Shown here: positions 39,958 to 48,113 of the stretch, in pieces
How positions within the stretch are numbered: position 1 is the stretch's first letter
Layout of the letters: each line of letters opens with the position of its first letter
Assembly: GCF_011777495.1 (NCBI RefSeq)
Contig: NZ_JAATJS010000001.1
Span: 558,001 to 622,000 of the forward strand
DNA from: Microvirga terricola
Lineage (GTDB): Bacteria > Pseudomonadota > Alphaproteobacteria > Rhizobiales > Beijerinckiaceae
Direction of reading: 5' to 3'
DNA: 64,000 nt
The notes under the pieces: generated by a model
Database searches by the model: none
Seen by the model: the letters and a program-made list of their open reading frames with translations, nothing else
Told to the model about the DNA's origin: nothing
Program-made: the position numbers and the translations under genes

Positions 39958-40380
39958 ATGGCTAAACGTTTCGAACAAACCGCCGGTCCCTCGCAGCGTC
40001 AGCAGCGCGTGGCCGAACTGATCCGCCATGCGCTCGCCGAGGTGCTCTCGCGCGGCGACTTGCAGGACGACGTGCTGGCGCGCCACGTCATCACGATCCC
40101 CGAAGTGCGCATGTCGCCGGACCTCAAGCTCGCGACGGCTTATGTCATGCCGCTCGGTGGCAAGGACGAAGATGCGGTAATCAAGGCGCTCGACAAAAAC
40201 AAAAAAGTTCTGCGCCAGGAAGTCGCCCGCCGGGTGAATTTGAAATTCGCTCCCGACCTGCGCTTCCGCCGCGACGAGAGCTTTGACGAGGCCGCGCGCA
40301 TCGACGCGCTGCTGCGCACGGAAAAAGTCCAGCGCGACACCGCCAAGCCCGCGTCTGACGCCGACGACAACGACGAGTGA
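39958..40380 (+). CDS. rbfA: RbfA, 30S ribosome-binding factor
   Basis: RbfA is a cold-shock-related factor for 16S rRNA 5' end maturation. The 140-residue protein shows [20 protein letters not shown], then [16 protein letters not shown] and the C-terminal [25 protein letters not shown] precedes ATG 39958. It lies 158 bp after infB, a gap holding the palindromic element, and six bases before truB. Confidence 0.95.
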   Translation: MAKRFEQTAGPSQRQQRVAELIRHALAEVLSRGDLQDDVLARHVITIPEVRMSPDLKLATAYVMPLGGKDEDAVIKALDKNKKVLRQEVARRVNLKFAPDLRFRRDESFDEAARIDALLRTEKVQRDTAKPASDADDNDE

Positions 40381-40385
40381 GTTGA

Positions 40386-41306
40386 ATGACCGAAGAAAGA
40401 CCGCAGCGGCGTCCCCAGGGCGAGCGCCCGAAGAAGCGCGACGTCAACGGCTGGATCATTCTGGACAAGGGCGTCGGCATGACCTCCACCCATGCAGTGG
40501 CGGTGGTCAAGCGCGGGCTCTCGGCCAAGAAGGCTGGGCACGCGGGCACGCTCGATCCGCTCGCCTCCGGCATCCTGCCGATTGCACTCGGCGAAGCGAC
40601 GAAAACCGTGCCGTTCATCATGGACGGGCGCAAATCCTATGTCTTCACTGTCGCCTGGGGCGCGGAGACGACCACGGATGACTCCGAGGGCGAAATCGCC
40701 GAGCGCACGGACAAGCTGCCGACGCCCGCTGAGATCGAAGCGCTGCTGCCGCGTTTCATCGGCCAGGTGCAGCAGGTGCCGCCGCGCTTTTCCGCCATCA
40801 AGATCCAGGGCGAGCGCGCCTATGATCTCGCCCGCGACGGCGAGGTGGTCGAATTGCAGGCCCGCACCGTGGAGATCGACCGGCTCGCGCTCATCCATCA
40901 CGAGGGCGACCGTTCGGTGCTCGAGGCCGATTGTGGCAAGGGAACTTACGTGCGCGCCATCGCCCGCGATCTCGGCCGGGCGCTCGGGTGCCTCGGCCAT
41001 ATCGCGGCGCTCCGGCGCACGCGGGTCGGGCCGTTCACGGAAGCCGATGCGGTCACGGTCGATGATCTTGCGACCGATCCGGCGGCTTTGCGGCCGGTCG
41101 AAACGGCCCTGAGCGAGCTGCCCTCGATCCCCGTCAGCCGCGACATGGCCGCGCGCCTGATGCGCGGCCAATCGATCATTTTGCGCGGCCGCGACGCGCC
41201 GATTGCGGGGAAGGTTTATGCCACCTGCAACGGCGTTCTGGTTGCCGTGGGCGATGTGGAGCAGGGCGAACTCGTGCCGCACCGGGTATTCAATCTGGGG
41301 GCGTGA
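40386..41306 (+). CDS. truB: TruB, tRNA pseudouridine-55 synthase
   Basis: TruB isomerises U55 of the T loop to pseudouridine. The catalytic aspartate lies in KAGHAGTLDPLASGILP, near residue 60. Further motifs KSYVFTVAWGAETTTDD and CGKGTYVRAIARDLGRALG are intact. The product has 306 residues. Its usual downstream partner, rpsO, is separated here by an AT-richer orphan gene at 41318. Confidence 0.96.
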   Translation: MTEERPQRRPQGERPKKRDVNGWIILDKGVGMTSTHAVAVVKRGLSAKKAGHAGTLDPLASGILPIALGEATKTVPFIMDGRKSYVFTVAWGAETTTDDSEGEIAERTDKLPTPAEIEALLPRFIGQVQQVPPRFSAIKIQGERAYDLARDGEVVELQARTVEIDRLALIHHEGDRSVLEADCGKGTYVRAIARDLGRALGCLGHIAALRRTRVGPFTEADAVTVDDLATDPAALRPVETALSELPSIPVSRDMAARLMRGQSIILRGRDAPIAGKVYATCNGVLVAVGDVEQGELVPHRVFNLGA

Positions 41307-41317
41307 GTCACAAACCT

Positions 41318-41752
41318 ATGAGCCATATACGTCTCAAATATAGGCCCGAAGACGAGTGGCATGGAGAGGTCGAAGTTGTTGCTCAAACCTCTTCCTTTTC
41401 AGGTAGTGGATCGGCATATTTCTCTCTTGAGGCAATGAGGGAGTTTTCTGAAAGGCTTAAAGGTTATCCTCTCGCGGAAGAGGATCCTCCTAAAATTGAG
41501 GGCGGCATTGGCTCTCCAGGTGAAGCGTTGAACCAAATTCACGTTGGCCTCACCATTCAACCCTATTCCTCTTCGGGAAAATTACTTGTCGTGGTGGAGT
41601 TGGCATCCGAGGTCTGGAGCACTTCCAATACCGAACTTTTGCAACAGCTTACGACTCGCTTTCTGACCGAATACTGGGCGATCAACGAATTCCAAAAGTC
41701 ACTAGACAGCGTCTTAGGCGGTGAAGGAGAGGCTTTCCTGCAAGGCCTGTAG
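41318..41752 (+). CDS. Orphan accessory protein between truB and rpsO
   Basis: A 144-residue soluble protein starting [21 protein letters not shown], with [18 protein letters not shown] in the middle and a helical end with [24 protein letters not shown] do not recognise its family. The layout, an F-rich strand set followed by a short amphipathic end helix, is loosely like small single-domain immunity proteins, but no toxin gene is adjacent. Its codons are noticeably more AT-rich than those of truB and pnp, suggesting acquisition. GTG at 41303, overlapping the truB stop, is an alternative start. Confidence 0.6.
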   Translation: MSHIRLKYRPEDEWHGEVEVVAQTSSFSGSGSAYFSLEAMREFSERLKGYPLAEEDPPKIEGGIGSPGEALNQIHVGLTIQPYSSSGKLLVVVELASEVWSTSNTELLQQLTTRFLTEYWAINEFQKSLDSVLGGEGEAFLQGL

Positions 41753-41996
41753 CTTTGCCATTGTCAAAGAGCTTCGCCGCGGAAGCCCCATCCCCTTGCT
41801 CCGCCTGGCAAAAACGAAATCTCTGGAACTTGTATCGTTTTCGTGTATGGTGCGGCCACTTCCCGTAGGCGTTGCTTGCGGGATTTCGTCGGATGATCCG
41901 ACCGCGCTGGACGACATCCCGGCCCGGCCGCCTCCGGCGAGAACCGACCCCCCAAGGGCGGGTCATCTCTTAAAATGCAAACCGAAAGGACATGCG

Positions 41997-42266
41997 ATGT
42001 CGATTACGGCTGAGCGCAAGACCGCGCTCGTGAAGGAATTCGCCCAGAAGTCTGGCGACACCGGCTCCCCCGAGGTGCAGGTCGCCATCCTGACCGAGCG
42101 GATCACCAACCTCACCGGTCACTTCAAGACCCACACGAAGGACAACCACTCCCGTCGTGGCCTCCTGAAGCTCGTCTCGCAGCGCCGTTCGCTTCTTGAT
42201 TACCTCAAGAAGAAGGACGAGAGCCGCTACAAGACCCTGATCGAGAAGCTCGGCATTCGCCGTTAA
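41997..42266 (+). CDS. rpsO: RpsO, ribosomal protein S15
   Basis: S15 is an early 16S rRNA-binding protein of the 30S platform. The 89-residue product starts [33 protein letters not shown], with the conserved GDTGSPEVQ loop, and ends [17 protein letters not shown] lies six bases before ATG 41997. The 244-bp leader contains GTCGGA-TGA-TCCGAC and other short hairpins; S15 often represses its own mRNA through such structures. The longer in-frame extension upstream to 41721 is rejected. Confidence 0.98.
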   Translation: MSITAERKTALVKEFAQKSGDTGSPEVQVAILTERITNLTGHFKTHTKDNHSRRGLLKLVSQRRSLLDYLKKKDESRYKTLIEKLGIRR

Positions 42267-42273
42267 GCTTCAG

Positions 42274-42322
42274 CGCATGATCTTGGGAAACGTCACATCC
42301 GTTTTTCTGGTAAGATCATGCG
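42274..42322. repeat. Palindromic element after rpsO (CGCATGATCTT ends)
   Basis: CGCATGATCTT and AAGATCATGCG form a perfect 11-bp inverted repeat enclosing about 27 bases, starting eight bases past the rpsO stop. The GCATGATC ends match those of the dispersed repeat at 22065 and 46308, although the interior differs. It may serve as an RNA-processing hairpin between rpsO and pnp. Confidence 0.75.
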
Positions 42323-42329
42323 ATAACTT

Positions 42330-42354
42330 CCGTCCGGAGCACGGCTCCGGACGG
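42330..42354 (+). promoter_or_regulatory. Perfect hairpin in the pnp leader
   Basis: CCGTCCGGAGC and GCTCCGGACGG form a perfect 11-bp stem with a 3-base loop. There is no T run after it, so it is more likely an RNase III or stability element than a terminator. E. coli pnp is autoregulated through cleavage of a leader hairpin, a useful parallel. Confidence 0.6.
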
Positions 42355-42411
42355 CCTCTCGACGCCGAAGAGACTTCGTTCCCGGCGTCCTCAAAGGAGG
42401 CGGATGACGCG

Positions 42412-42555
42412 ATGACCATGGCAGGATCGCAAGGGGCTTATACGGAAGGCGCTGTCGCCCGCCGTGGAGCCCCTTGCCGTCTTGCTCATGGCATCGAGCC
42501 CCGCCCTGTCATGAAAGACATCAACCAATGTTCGACATTCAACGCGAAGAACTGA
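42412..42555 (+). CDS. Possible 47-residue leader peptide overlapping the pnp start
   Basis: The strong Shine-Dalgarno AAAGGAGG (about 42393-42400) precedes ATG codons at 42404 (a three-codon frame) and 42412. The latter opens a 47-codon frame ([19 protein letters not shown]) that ends 28 bases inside pnp in another frame. The pnp ATG itself has no strong Shine-Dalgarno, so translation of a leader could couple to pnp. There is no family evidence that the peptide is real. Confidence 0.25.
   Translation: MTMAGSQGAYTEGAVARRGAPCRLAHGIEPRPVMKDINQCSTFNAKN
42429..42477 (+). promoter_or_regulatory. Second hairpin in the pnp leader
   Basis: GCAAGGGGCT and AGCCCCTTGC are perfect 10-base complements separated by 29 bases, 50 bases in front of the pnp ATG. 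With 42274-42322 and 42330-42354 it makes three inverted structures in the 261-bp rpsO-pnp gap. Confidence 0.5.
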
Positions 42556-44690
42556 TCTGGGGTGGGCGCAAGCTCACGCTCGAAACGGGCAAGATGGCCC
42601 GCCAGGCCGACGGCGCCGTCGTCGCCACCTACGGTGAGACCACCGTGCTCGCCACCGTCGTCTCGGCCAAGGAGCCGAAGGCCGGCATCGATTTCTTCCC
42701 GCTCACGGTGAACTATCAGGAGCGCACCTACGCCGCCGGCCGCATTCCGGGCGGCTATTTCAAGCGCGAAGGCCGTCCGACCGAGAAGGAGACCCTGGTC
42801 TCCCGCCTCATCGACCGCCCGATCCGCCCGCTCTTCCTCGACGGCTATAAGAACGACACCCAGGTCGTCGTGACCGTGCTCTCGCACGATCTCGAAAACG
42901 ATCCGGACATCGTCGCCATGGTCGCGGCCTCCGCTGCGCTCACGATCTCCGGCGTGCCCTTCATGGGCCCGGTGGGCGCCGCCCGCGTCGCCTATATCGG
43001 TGGCCAATACAAGCTGAACCCGCCGCTCCAGGAGATGGAGCAGACCTCCCTCGACCTCGTCGTCGCCGGTACGGCCGACGCGGTTCTGATGGTGGAATCG
43101 GAAGCCAAGGAACTCGCCGAAGACGTGATGCTCGGCGCGGTGATGTTCGGCCACAAGCACTTCCAGCCGGTGATCGAAGCCATCATCCGTCTCGCTGAAA
43201 AGGCTGCCAAGGAGCCGCGCGACTACCAGCCGGCCGATGTCTCCGACGTGGAAAAGGCTGTTCTCGACATCGCCGAGAAGGACCTGCGCGAAGCCTACAA
43301 GCTCACCAAGAAGCAGGACCGCTACGCCGCCATCGACGCCGTGAAGGCGAAGGTGTTCGAGACGCTCGTGCCTGCCGACGGCGAAGCCAAGTTCGAGCCG
43401 GAGAAGGTCAAGGCCGTGTTCAAGGAAGCGCAGGCCAAGGTCGTGCGCTGGAACATTCTGGACACCGGCCTGCGCATCGACGGCCGTGATCTGAAGACCG
43501 TTCGTCCGATTCTATCGGAAGTTGGCGTTCTGCCCCGCACGCACGGCTCGGCCGTGTTCACCCGCGGCGAGACTCAGGCGCTGGTCGTGACCACGCTCGG
43601 CACCGGCGAGGACGAGCAGTTCATCGACGAGCTGGAAGGCACCCGCAAGGAAACCTTCCTGCTGCACTACAATTTCCCGCCCTACTCGGTGGGTGAGACG
43701 GGCCGCATGGGCTCGCCCGGCCGCCGCGAAATCGGCCACGGCAAGCTCGCCTGGCGCGCCATCCACCCGATGTTGCCGCCGTCCCACGAGTTCCCCTACA
43801 CGATCCGCGTCGTGTCGGAGATCACCGAGTCGAACGGCTCGTCGTCGATGGCCTCCGTCTGCGGCGGTTCGCTGGCGCTGATGGATGCGGGCGTTCCGCT
43901 TCGCCGTCCGGTGGCGGGCATTGCCATGGGCCTCATCCTCGAGGGTGAGCGCTTCGCGGTCCTGTCCGACATTCTCGGCGACGAGGATCATCTCGGCGAC
44001 ATGGACTTCAAGGTGGCCGGCACGGATCAGGGCATCACCTCGCTCCAGATGGACATCAAGATCGCCGGCATCACCGAGGAGATCATGAAGGTCGCCCTCG
44101 ATCAGGCCAAGGACGGCCGCGCCCACATCTTGAACGAGATGAACAAGGCGCTCACTGCGCCGCGCGCCGAACTCGGCGAGCATGCTCCGCGCATCGAGAC
44201 CATGCAGATCCCGGTCGACAAGATCCGCGAAGTCATCGGTTCGGGCGGCAAGGTCATCCGCGAGATCGTGGAGAAGACCGGCGCGAAGATCGACATCAAC
44301 GACGACGGCCTCATCAAGATCGCGTCCGCCGACGGCAAGTCGATCAAGGCGGCCTATAACTGGATCCGCTCCATCGTCGCCGAGCCCGAGGTCAATGTGA
44401 TCTACGAAGGCACGGTCGTGAAGGTGATGGAATTCGGCGCGTTCGTGAACTTCTTCGGTTCGCGCGACGGCCTCGTCCACATCTCGGAGCTCGCCAAGAA
44501 CCGCGTCGCGAAGGTCACCGACGTCGTGAAGGAAGGCGACAAGGTGAAGGTCAAGTTCCTCGGCATGGACGAGCGCGGCAAGGTCCGTCTCTCCATGAAG
44601 GTCGTCGACCAGGAGACCGGCGAAGACATCACCGAAAAGCTGAAGGCCGAACGCGAAGCCGAAAAGGCCAAGCAGGCCGCCGGCGAGTAA
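42528..44690 (+). CDS. pnp: Pnp, polynucleotide phosphorylase
   Basis: PNPase degrades RNA 3'-5' phosphorolytically as part of mRNA turnover. The start [31 protein letters not shown] is the conserved alphaproteobacterial N-terminus and gives 720 residues. Two RNase PH domains with [21 protein letters not shown] and the second-core [23 protein letters not shown] are followed by a KH domain ([20 protein letters not shown]) and an S1 domain ([24 protein letters not shown]). An in-frame extension to 42474 is rejected. The gene is followed by an intrinsic terminator. Confidence 0.98.
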   Translation: MFDIQREELIWGGRKLTLETGKMARQADGAVVATYGETTVLATVVSAKEPKAGIDFFPLTVNYQERTYAAGRIPGGYFKREGRPTEKETLVSRLIDRPIRPLFLDGYKNDTQVVVTVLSHDLENDPDIVAMVAASAALTISGVPFMGPVGAARVAYIGGQYKLNPPLQEMEQTSLDLVVAGTADAVLMVESEAKELAEDVMLGAVMFGHKHFQPVIEAIIRLAEKAAKEPRDYQPADVSDVEKAVLDIAEKDLREAYKLTKKQDRYAAIDAVKAKVFETLVPADGEAKFEPEKVKAVFKEAQAKVVRWNILDTGLRIDGRDLKTVRPILSEVGVLPRTHGSAVFTRGETQALVVTTLGTGEDEQFIDELEGTRKETFLLHYNFPPYSVGETGRMGSPGRREIGHGKLAWRAIHPMLPPSHEFPYTIRVVSEITESNGSSSMASVCGGSLALMDAGVPLRRPVAGIAMGLILEGERFAVLSDILGDEDHLGDMDFKVAGTDQGITSLQMDIKIAGITEEIMKVALDQAKDGRAHILNEMNKALTAPRAELGEHAPRIETMQIPVDKIREVIGSGGKVIREIVEKTGAKIDINDDGLIKIASADGKSIKAAYNWIRSIVAEPEVNVIYEGTVVKVMEFGAFVNFFGSRDGLVHISELAKNRVAKVTDVVKEGDKVKVKFLGMDERGKVRLSMKVVDQETGEDITEKLKAEREAEKAKQAAGE

Positions 44691-44713
44691 CGTTACGGCA
44701 AATTGACAATGCC

Positions 44714-44744
44714 AAGCCCCACGCCGACGGTGTGGGGCTTTTTT
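44714..44744 (+). terminator. Rho-independent terminator after pnp
   Basis: AGCCCCAC pairs with GTGGGGCT around a loop of nine bases, followed by a run of six T. It lies about 24 bp past the pnp stop and closes the rimP-to-pnp transcription unit. Confidence 0.85.
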
Positions 44745-44773
44745 GTTGCATGACCGTCAACGGGTGCCGGAAC

Positions 44774-45175
44774 ATGATGCGTAGGCTGCTCATCGCGACG
44801 AACGTCGTCTTTGCCTTCGGACTGATGGTTTGCGCGGACACAGCAAGGGCCGATACGCTATGCGGGCGGACGTTCGAATCCCCTGAACAGCTCCGTTCAG
44901 AACTCAGTCGCCTGCCACAATCCCGTATTTTGGTGGACAACGACACTTTGGCCGTGCTTGCCGATCGTCAGGGGCGCGTCATGTGGACTTTCCTGAAGCC
45001 CAGCCATCCCGCAGCACCTGGCGCTGCGTGCCAAATTCCCGTCGAGTATCAGGGCGCACCTTCATTTCGGATGGAAGCCCGATGCGCTGGCCCCAAGCAG
45101 GCTTGCGATTCCTTCATCATCGAAGAGTTTCGCACAAAGCGAGAGGAGTCGTTGAAGCGACTGAAGGAGCTTTGA
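44774..45175 (+). CDS. Small secreted protein of unknown function
   Basis: A 133-residue protein with a clear Sec signal peptide: MMRRLLIATNVVFAFGLMVC followed by ADTARA, with likely cleavage before DTLCG. Four cysteines remain in the mature part (LCGRTF, ACQIPV, ARCAGPKQACDSF), so periplasmic disulphides are plausible. The C-terminus is basic and helical (FRTKREESLKRLKEL). I do not recognise a family. The ATG at 44774 is chosen over a more upstream in-frame ATG at 44732 because the signal peptide begins there. Confidence 0.65.
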   Translation: MMRRLLIATNVVFAFGLMVCADTARADTLCGRTFESPEQLRSELSRLPQSRILVDNDTLAVLADRQGRVMWTFLKPSHPAAPGAACQIPVEYQGAPSFRMEARCAGPKQACDSFIIEEFRTKREESLKRLKEL

Positions 45176-45254
45176 GAGGGCCGACGAAGCAAGTCATCCT
45201 GACCCCCCGGGAAACCCAGTTGATCGCGCGGTCAAAGTCGCGTCAAATCGGTCC

Positions 45255-45866
45255 ATGACTACAATCACCACCGTCCAAGACCTCGAAACCCTCTACGGCG
45301 AGGTCGGCGAAGCCTCGATTGCCAAGGAAACCGACCGGGTCGTGCCGGTCTATCGCGCCTTCATCGAGGCCTCGCCCTTCGCGGCTTTGGCGACGCGCGG
45401 GCCGGAGGGGCTGGATTGCTCGCCGCGTGGCGATGGGCCGGGCTTCATTCGCGTGCAGGACGAGAAAACACTGCTTCTGCCCGACCGGCGCGGCAACAAC
45501 CGCATCGATTCACTACGCAACATCGTGCGCGATCCGCAGGTCGCGCTGTTGTTCCTGATCCCCGGCATCGGCGAGACTTTGCGTGTCAACGGGCGCGCCG
45601 ACATTTCGGTCGATCCGGCGCTTCTGGACAGCTTCGTTGTCGACGGCAAGGCGCCCAAGACTGTGCTCGTGATTCATGTCGAGGCGGTCTATTTTCAATG
45701 TTCGCGCGCCATCGTGCGTGCCGATCTGTGGAACCCCGACAAGCGCGTGTCGCGCAAGGCGGTGCCGAGCCCGGGCGAGATGCTCGCGGCACTGAGCGAA
45801 AACCGCATCGGCGGCGAATCTTATGACAAGGCGCTGCCGGAGCGGGTGAAAACAACTTTGTACTGA
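45255..45866 (+). CDS. Pyridoxamine 5'-phosphate oxidase-family flavin-binding protein
   Basis: A 203-residue protein of the split-barrel PPOX superfamily, closest in layout to the MSMEG_1061-like subgroup. Motifs: IEASPFAALATRGPEGLDCSPRGDGPGFI and LLLPDRRGNNRIDSLRNIVRDPQVALLFLIPG, and LRVNGRADIS. The C-terminal part ends with SYDKALPERVKTTLY. Such proteins bind FMN or F420-type cofactors and reduce small molecules; the substrate is unknown. ATG at 45255; no obvious operon partner. Confidence 0.85.
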   Translation: MTTITTVQDLETLYGEVGEASIAKETDRVVPVYRAFIEASPFAALATRGPEGLDCSPRGDGPGFIRVQDEKTLLLPDRRGNNRIDSLRNIVRDPQVALLFLIPGIGETLRVNGRADISVDPALLDSFVVDGKAPKTVLVIHVEAVYFQCSRAIVRADLWNPDKRVSRKAVPSPGEMLAALSENRIGGESYDKALPERVKTTLY

Positions 45867-45952
45867 GAATCGCTTCTCATGGTGCCTTGACCTAGCGGGC
45901 AAGGGCATCGACAAAGCAAGCCTCGTTTTCTTGAGAATTGAAGGGACGTCCC

Positions 45953-46303
45953 ATGACCATCCAGCGCATCAAGCCCGGCCCCCGCATGAGCGGCGCGGTC
46001 GTTCACGGCAACACGGTTTATCTCGCCGGTCAGGTCGCCAATGCCACCGCCGGCAAGAGCGTCGGCGAGCAGACGCAGGAAATTCTGTCGATCATCGACG
46101 GTCTCCTCGCCGAAGCCGGTACCGACAAGACCAAGATCCTGATGACGAATATCTGGCTGACCGACATGGCGACGTTCCAGGAAATGAACGCCGTGTGGGA
46201 CTCGTGGGTCGCGCAGGGCAACGCCCCGGCCCGCGCCACCGTCGAGGCGAAGCTCGCCGCGCCGCAATACAAGGTCGAGATCGCCGTCATCGCGGCGAAG
46301 TAA
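45953..46303 (+). CDS. RidA-family (YjgF) protein
   Basis: A 116-residue RidA/YjgF/YER057c/UK114 member. RidA hydrolyses reactive enamine/imine intermediates released by PLP enzymes such as threonine dehydratase, one of which may be at the left edge of this window. Motifs: MSGAVVHGNTVYLAGQVA, QTQEILSIIDGLLAEAGTDKTKIL and ARATVEAKLAAPQYKVEI. The canonical catalytic Arg of true RidA lies in the PARATV context (ARATVE), which is present. ATG at 45953 follows GAAGGGA; a TTG at 45938 is less likely. Confidence 0.9.
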   Translation: MTIQRIKPGPRMSGAVVHGNTVYLAGQVANATAGKSVGEQTQEILSIIDGLLAEAGTDKTKILMTNIWLTDMATFQEMNAVWDSWVAQGNAPARATVEAKLAAPQYKVEIAVIAAK

Positions 46304-46307
46304 GACT

Positions 46308-46360
46308 TTAGAGCATGATCAGAACAAGTGGACACCGGTTGTTCGCCCAGATCATGCGGC
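46308..46360 (-). repeat. Dispersed 53-bp repeat, inverted copy
   Basis: Read on the minus strand, this matches 22065-22117 with three mismatches over 53 bases, including the GCATGATC and GATCATGC inverted ends. It lies directly behind the RidA-family gene and in front of the bidirectional terminator. Confidence 0.85.
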
Positions 46361-46365
46361 ACTAA

Positions 46366-46396
46366 GAAAAAAGGGCCCTCTTGAGGGCCCTTTTTT
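46366..46396. terminator. Bidirectional intrinsic terminator between convergent genes
   Basis: GGGCCCTC-TT-GAGGGCCC is flanked by six A on the left and six T on the right, a textbook two-way terminator between the RidA gene (plus) and the BA14K-family gene (minus). Confidence 0.92.
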
Positions 46397-46416
46397 ATTG
46401 TCATCGATAGCGCCCG

Positions 46417-46884
46417 TTACGGGCAGGGATGCTGCAGCCCGTCATAGCCGGTATAGGTGCCGGTCGCCGGGTTGTAGGATTTGTAGCGCTGCGCGCAGTA
46501 ATTCGCGCCCGCAGGAACGACGCTTCCCGTCACGACCGGCTGCGAGGCGACGGCGCCGCCGACGAGCGCGCCTGCAGCCAGGCCCGCTGCCGCTGCACCG
46601 TAGGGATAGGTGCGGCCATAGTGATAGTATCCACCGCGATAAGCGGGACGCCCCACAGTGGCGTAGCGTCCGCCATAGGCGCCCCGGCGATAAGCGACGC
46701 CGCCTCTGTACCCGCGATAGGCATAGCCGCCCCTCGCGACGGGCCTCCGATAGGCCGCGTAATCAGTCGCCAGCCGGTCCTGCCGGATCAACTGCTTGAA
46801 CGTCGTGGGCGAGGCTTTAGCCGATGAGAAAGCCGCCGGCGTCAACACGGCAGCGGCCAGCGCCGCGATGATGAATGGTCGCAT
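46417..46884 (-). CDS. BA14K-family secreted protein
   Basis: A 155-residue exported protein. The signal peptide is MRPFIIAALAAAVLTPAAFSS with cleavage near AKA. A Tyr/Gly/Arg-rich middle (YAYRGYRGGVAYRRGAYGG) precedes a hydrophobic glycine-alanine segment (AAAAGLAAGALVGGAV). The C-terminal BA14K-like motif is NYCAQRYKSYNPATGTYTGYDGLQHPCP, with paired cysteines. In Brucella the BA14K protein is an immunoreactive lectin-like surface protein. The function here is unknown. The downstream terminator is shared with the RidA gene. Confidence 0.85.
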   Translation of the reverse strand: MRPFIIAALAAAVLTPAAFSSAKASPTTFKQLIRQDRLATDYAAYRRPVARGGYAYRGYRGGVAYRRGAYGGRYATVGRPAYRGGYYHYGRTYPYGAAAAGLAAGALVGGAVASQPVVTGSVVPAGANYCAQRYKSYNPATGTYTGYDGLQHPCP

Positions 46885-46956
46885 GAAACCGCACCTTCCT
46901 GATGTAAAAATTGCACGATGGCGAGTGCCCGTCGGGCGCGTTCTTGTTGGGAAAGG

Positions 46957-46980
46957 CGATGGGCCCCGAAGGGCCCATCG
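46957..46980 (-). terminator. UUCG-capped hairpin behind the 46991 gene
   Basis: CGATGGGCCC and GGGCCCATCG form a perfect 10-bp stem; on the minus strand the loop is TTCG closed by C-G, the exceptionally stable UUCG tetraloop. It starts 10 bp past the stop codon. No T run follows, so it may be a stabilising 3' hairpin or a weak terminator. Confidence 0.6.
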
Positions 46981-46990
46981 GTCATTTCAA

Positions 46991-47872
46991 TCAGAAGCAC
47001 TCATGCTGCAGACCGTCGGGACCCCAGAAGGTGTTCGACCACCGATTATAGGTGGGGAACCGGTGCGAGCAGTAGGCGATCCAGGTCTGACCCGCATATT
47101 CGGGGAACGAGCTGAACATCGGCGTGGCGAAGCCGACAGGCGACGGCCCAAGGGCGACGGCGCCCGTCGTTGCCCCGATGCTCCCGGTGACGTCCGGCCG
47201 GAGGCTAGTGTTGAGATAGCCCAGGCCCGGATTGAATCCGTAATTATATCCGAGCTGGTTCATCGGGCTGAAGTATTGCCGCGGGGTTTCCGCGATGCTG
47301 CCGGTGGTCAGGATCCGGGCCCGCCTGACCGGGCGCGTCACGACGACCGGCGCGGTCGCGATGCTACCCGTGCTGGTCACGTTGTATCCAGGATACCAGT
47401 AACGCGGAGCCGCGGCGGCCGCGTAGTAGTAGGGGTAACGCCAACGCCACGAGCTGGCGCCGACTGCCGCGAAACGCGGACCAAGCCAGACTCTCCTGGC
47501 GACAAAGACTCGTCCGCGAGGCCCAACGACCACGCGGCGATAGGTGACGAAACGCCCACGCATCGCCACGCGGCGGTGCACGACGGCCGGATGCATGACG
47601 ACGTGACGGCGTATGGCGGCGGTATGCATCACGACAGGCCGGCGGTGAACTGCAACGCGGCGATGATAAACGACGCGGCGTTTCGTGGTGGCTTGTGTGG
47701 CCCTCGCCGATTCCGGGGTGGTAGCTGTCGATTGCGTGTAAGTGGCTGTCTTCAGAAGGGCCGACAGGTCATCCGATGACAGCGGTTGCGCTTGCACGGC
47801 GGCGGTCGCGGCGAGCACGGATACACTGCCGAGCGCCGCTGCCGCCAAAGTTGTGAGGAGGGCTTTGCGCAT
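46991..47872 (-). CDS. Secreted His/Arg/Tyr-rich protein with BA14K-like C-terminus
   Basis: A 293-residue exported protein: the signal peptide MRKALLTTLAAAALGSVSVL is followed by AATAAVQA. The middle is very basic, with repeated R-R-V/H motifs (RRVVYHRRVAVHRRP), then a Tyr-rich stretch (RWRYPYYYAAAAAPRYWYPGYN). TGSI occurs three times (STGSIA, TTGSIAETP, VTGSIGATTG). The end, IAYCSHRFPTYNRWSNTFWGPDGLQHECF, parallels the BA14K-like end of the neighbouring gene. An upstream in-frame extension to 47956 lacks a signal peptide start and is rejected. A cell-surface or structural role is a guess. Confidence 0.72.
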   Translation of the reverse strand: MRKALLTTLAAAALGSVSVLAATAAVQAQPLSSDDLSALLKTATYTQSTATTPESARATQATTKRRVVYHRRVAVHRRPVVMHTAAIRRHVVMHPAVVHRRVAMRGRFVTYRRVVVGPRGRVFVARRVWLGPRFAAVGASSWRWRYPYYYAAAAAPRYWYPGYNVTSTGSIATAPVVVTRPVRRARILTTGSIAETPRQYFSPMNQLGYNYGFNPGLGYLNTSLRPDVTGSIGATTGAVALGPSPVGFATPMFSSFPEYAGQTWIAYCSHRFPTYNRWSNTFWGPDGLQHECF

Positions 47873-48113
47873 GAGAAGTCTCCTTAGACTGTACGGGAGG
47901 GGTAATGTCTCCCTCGGAGCGCAGTTCCGTTCCACGAGCCGTGTTCCGATGATCATCGCTCCAGCATCATCCTCGATGACTCGTCTGAGGCGGATCGCAA
48001 CGGCAAGTTCCGCGCGTCTAAGAAACTTTGGCGCTTAGCCTTTTCGTGTTGTTGACCTTCGTCAAGGACTGAGAATTTACGCTTGTATGCGTCACTATGA
48101 CCTGAAAATTAGC

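Noticed and set aside
46796..47779. A 327-codon plus-strand frame opposite the secreted BA14K-like genes.
   Set aside because: The minus-strand genes have clear signal peptides and a shared tail; the plus-strand frame is low-complexity Arg/Gly-rich and lacks both.
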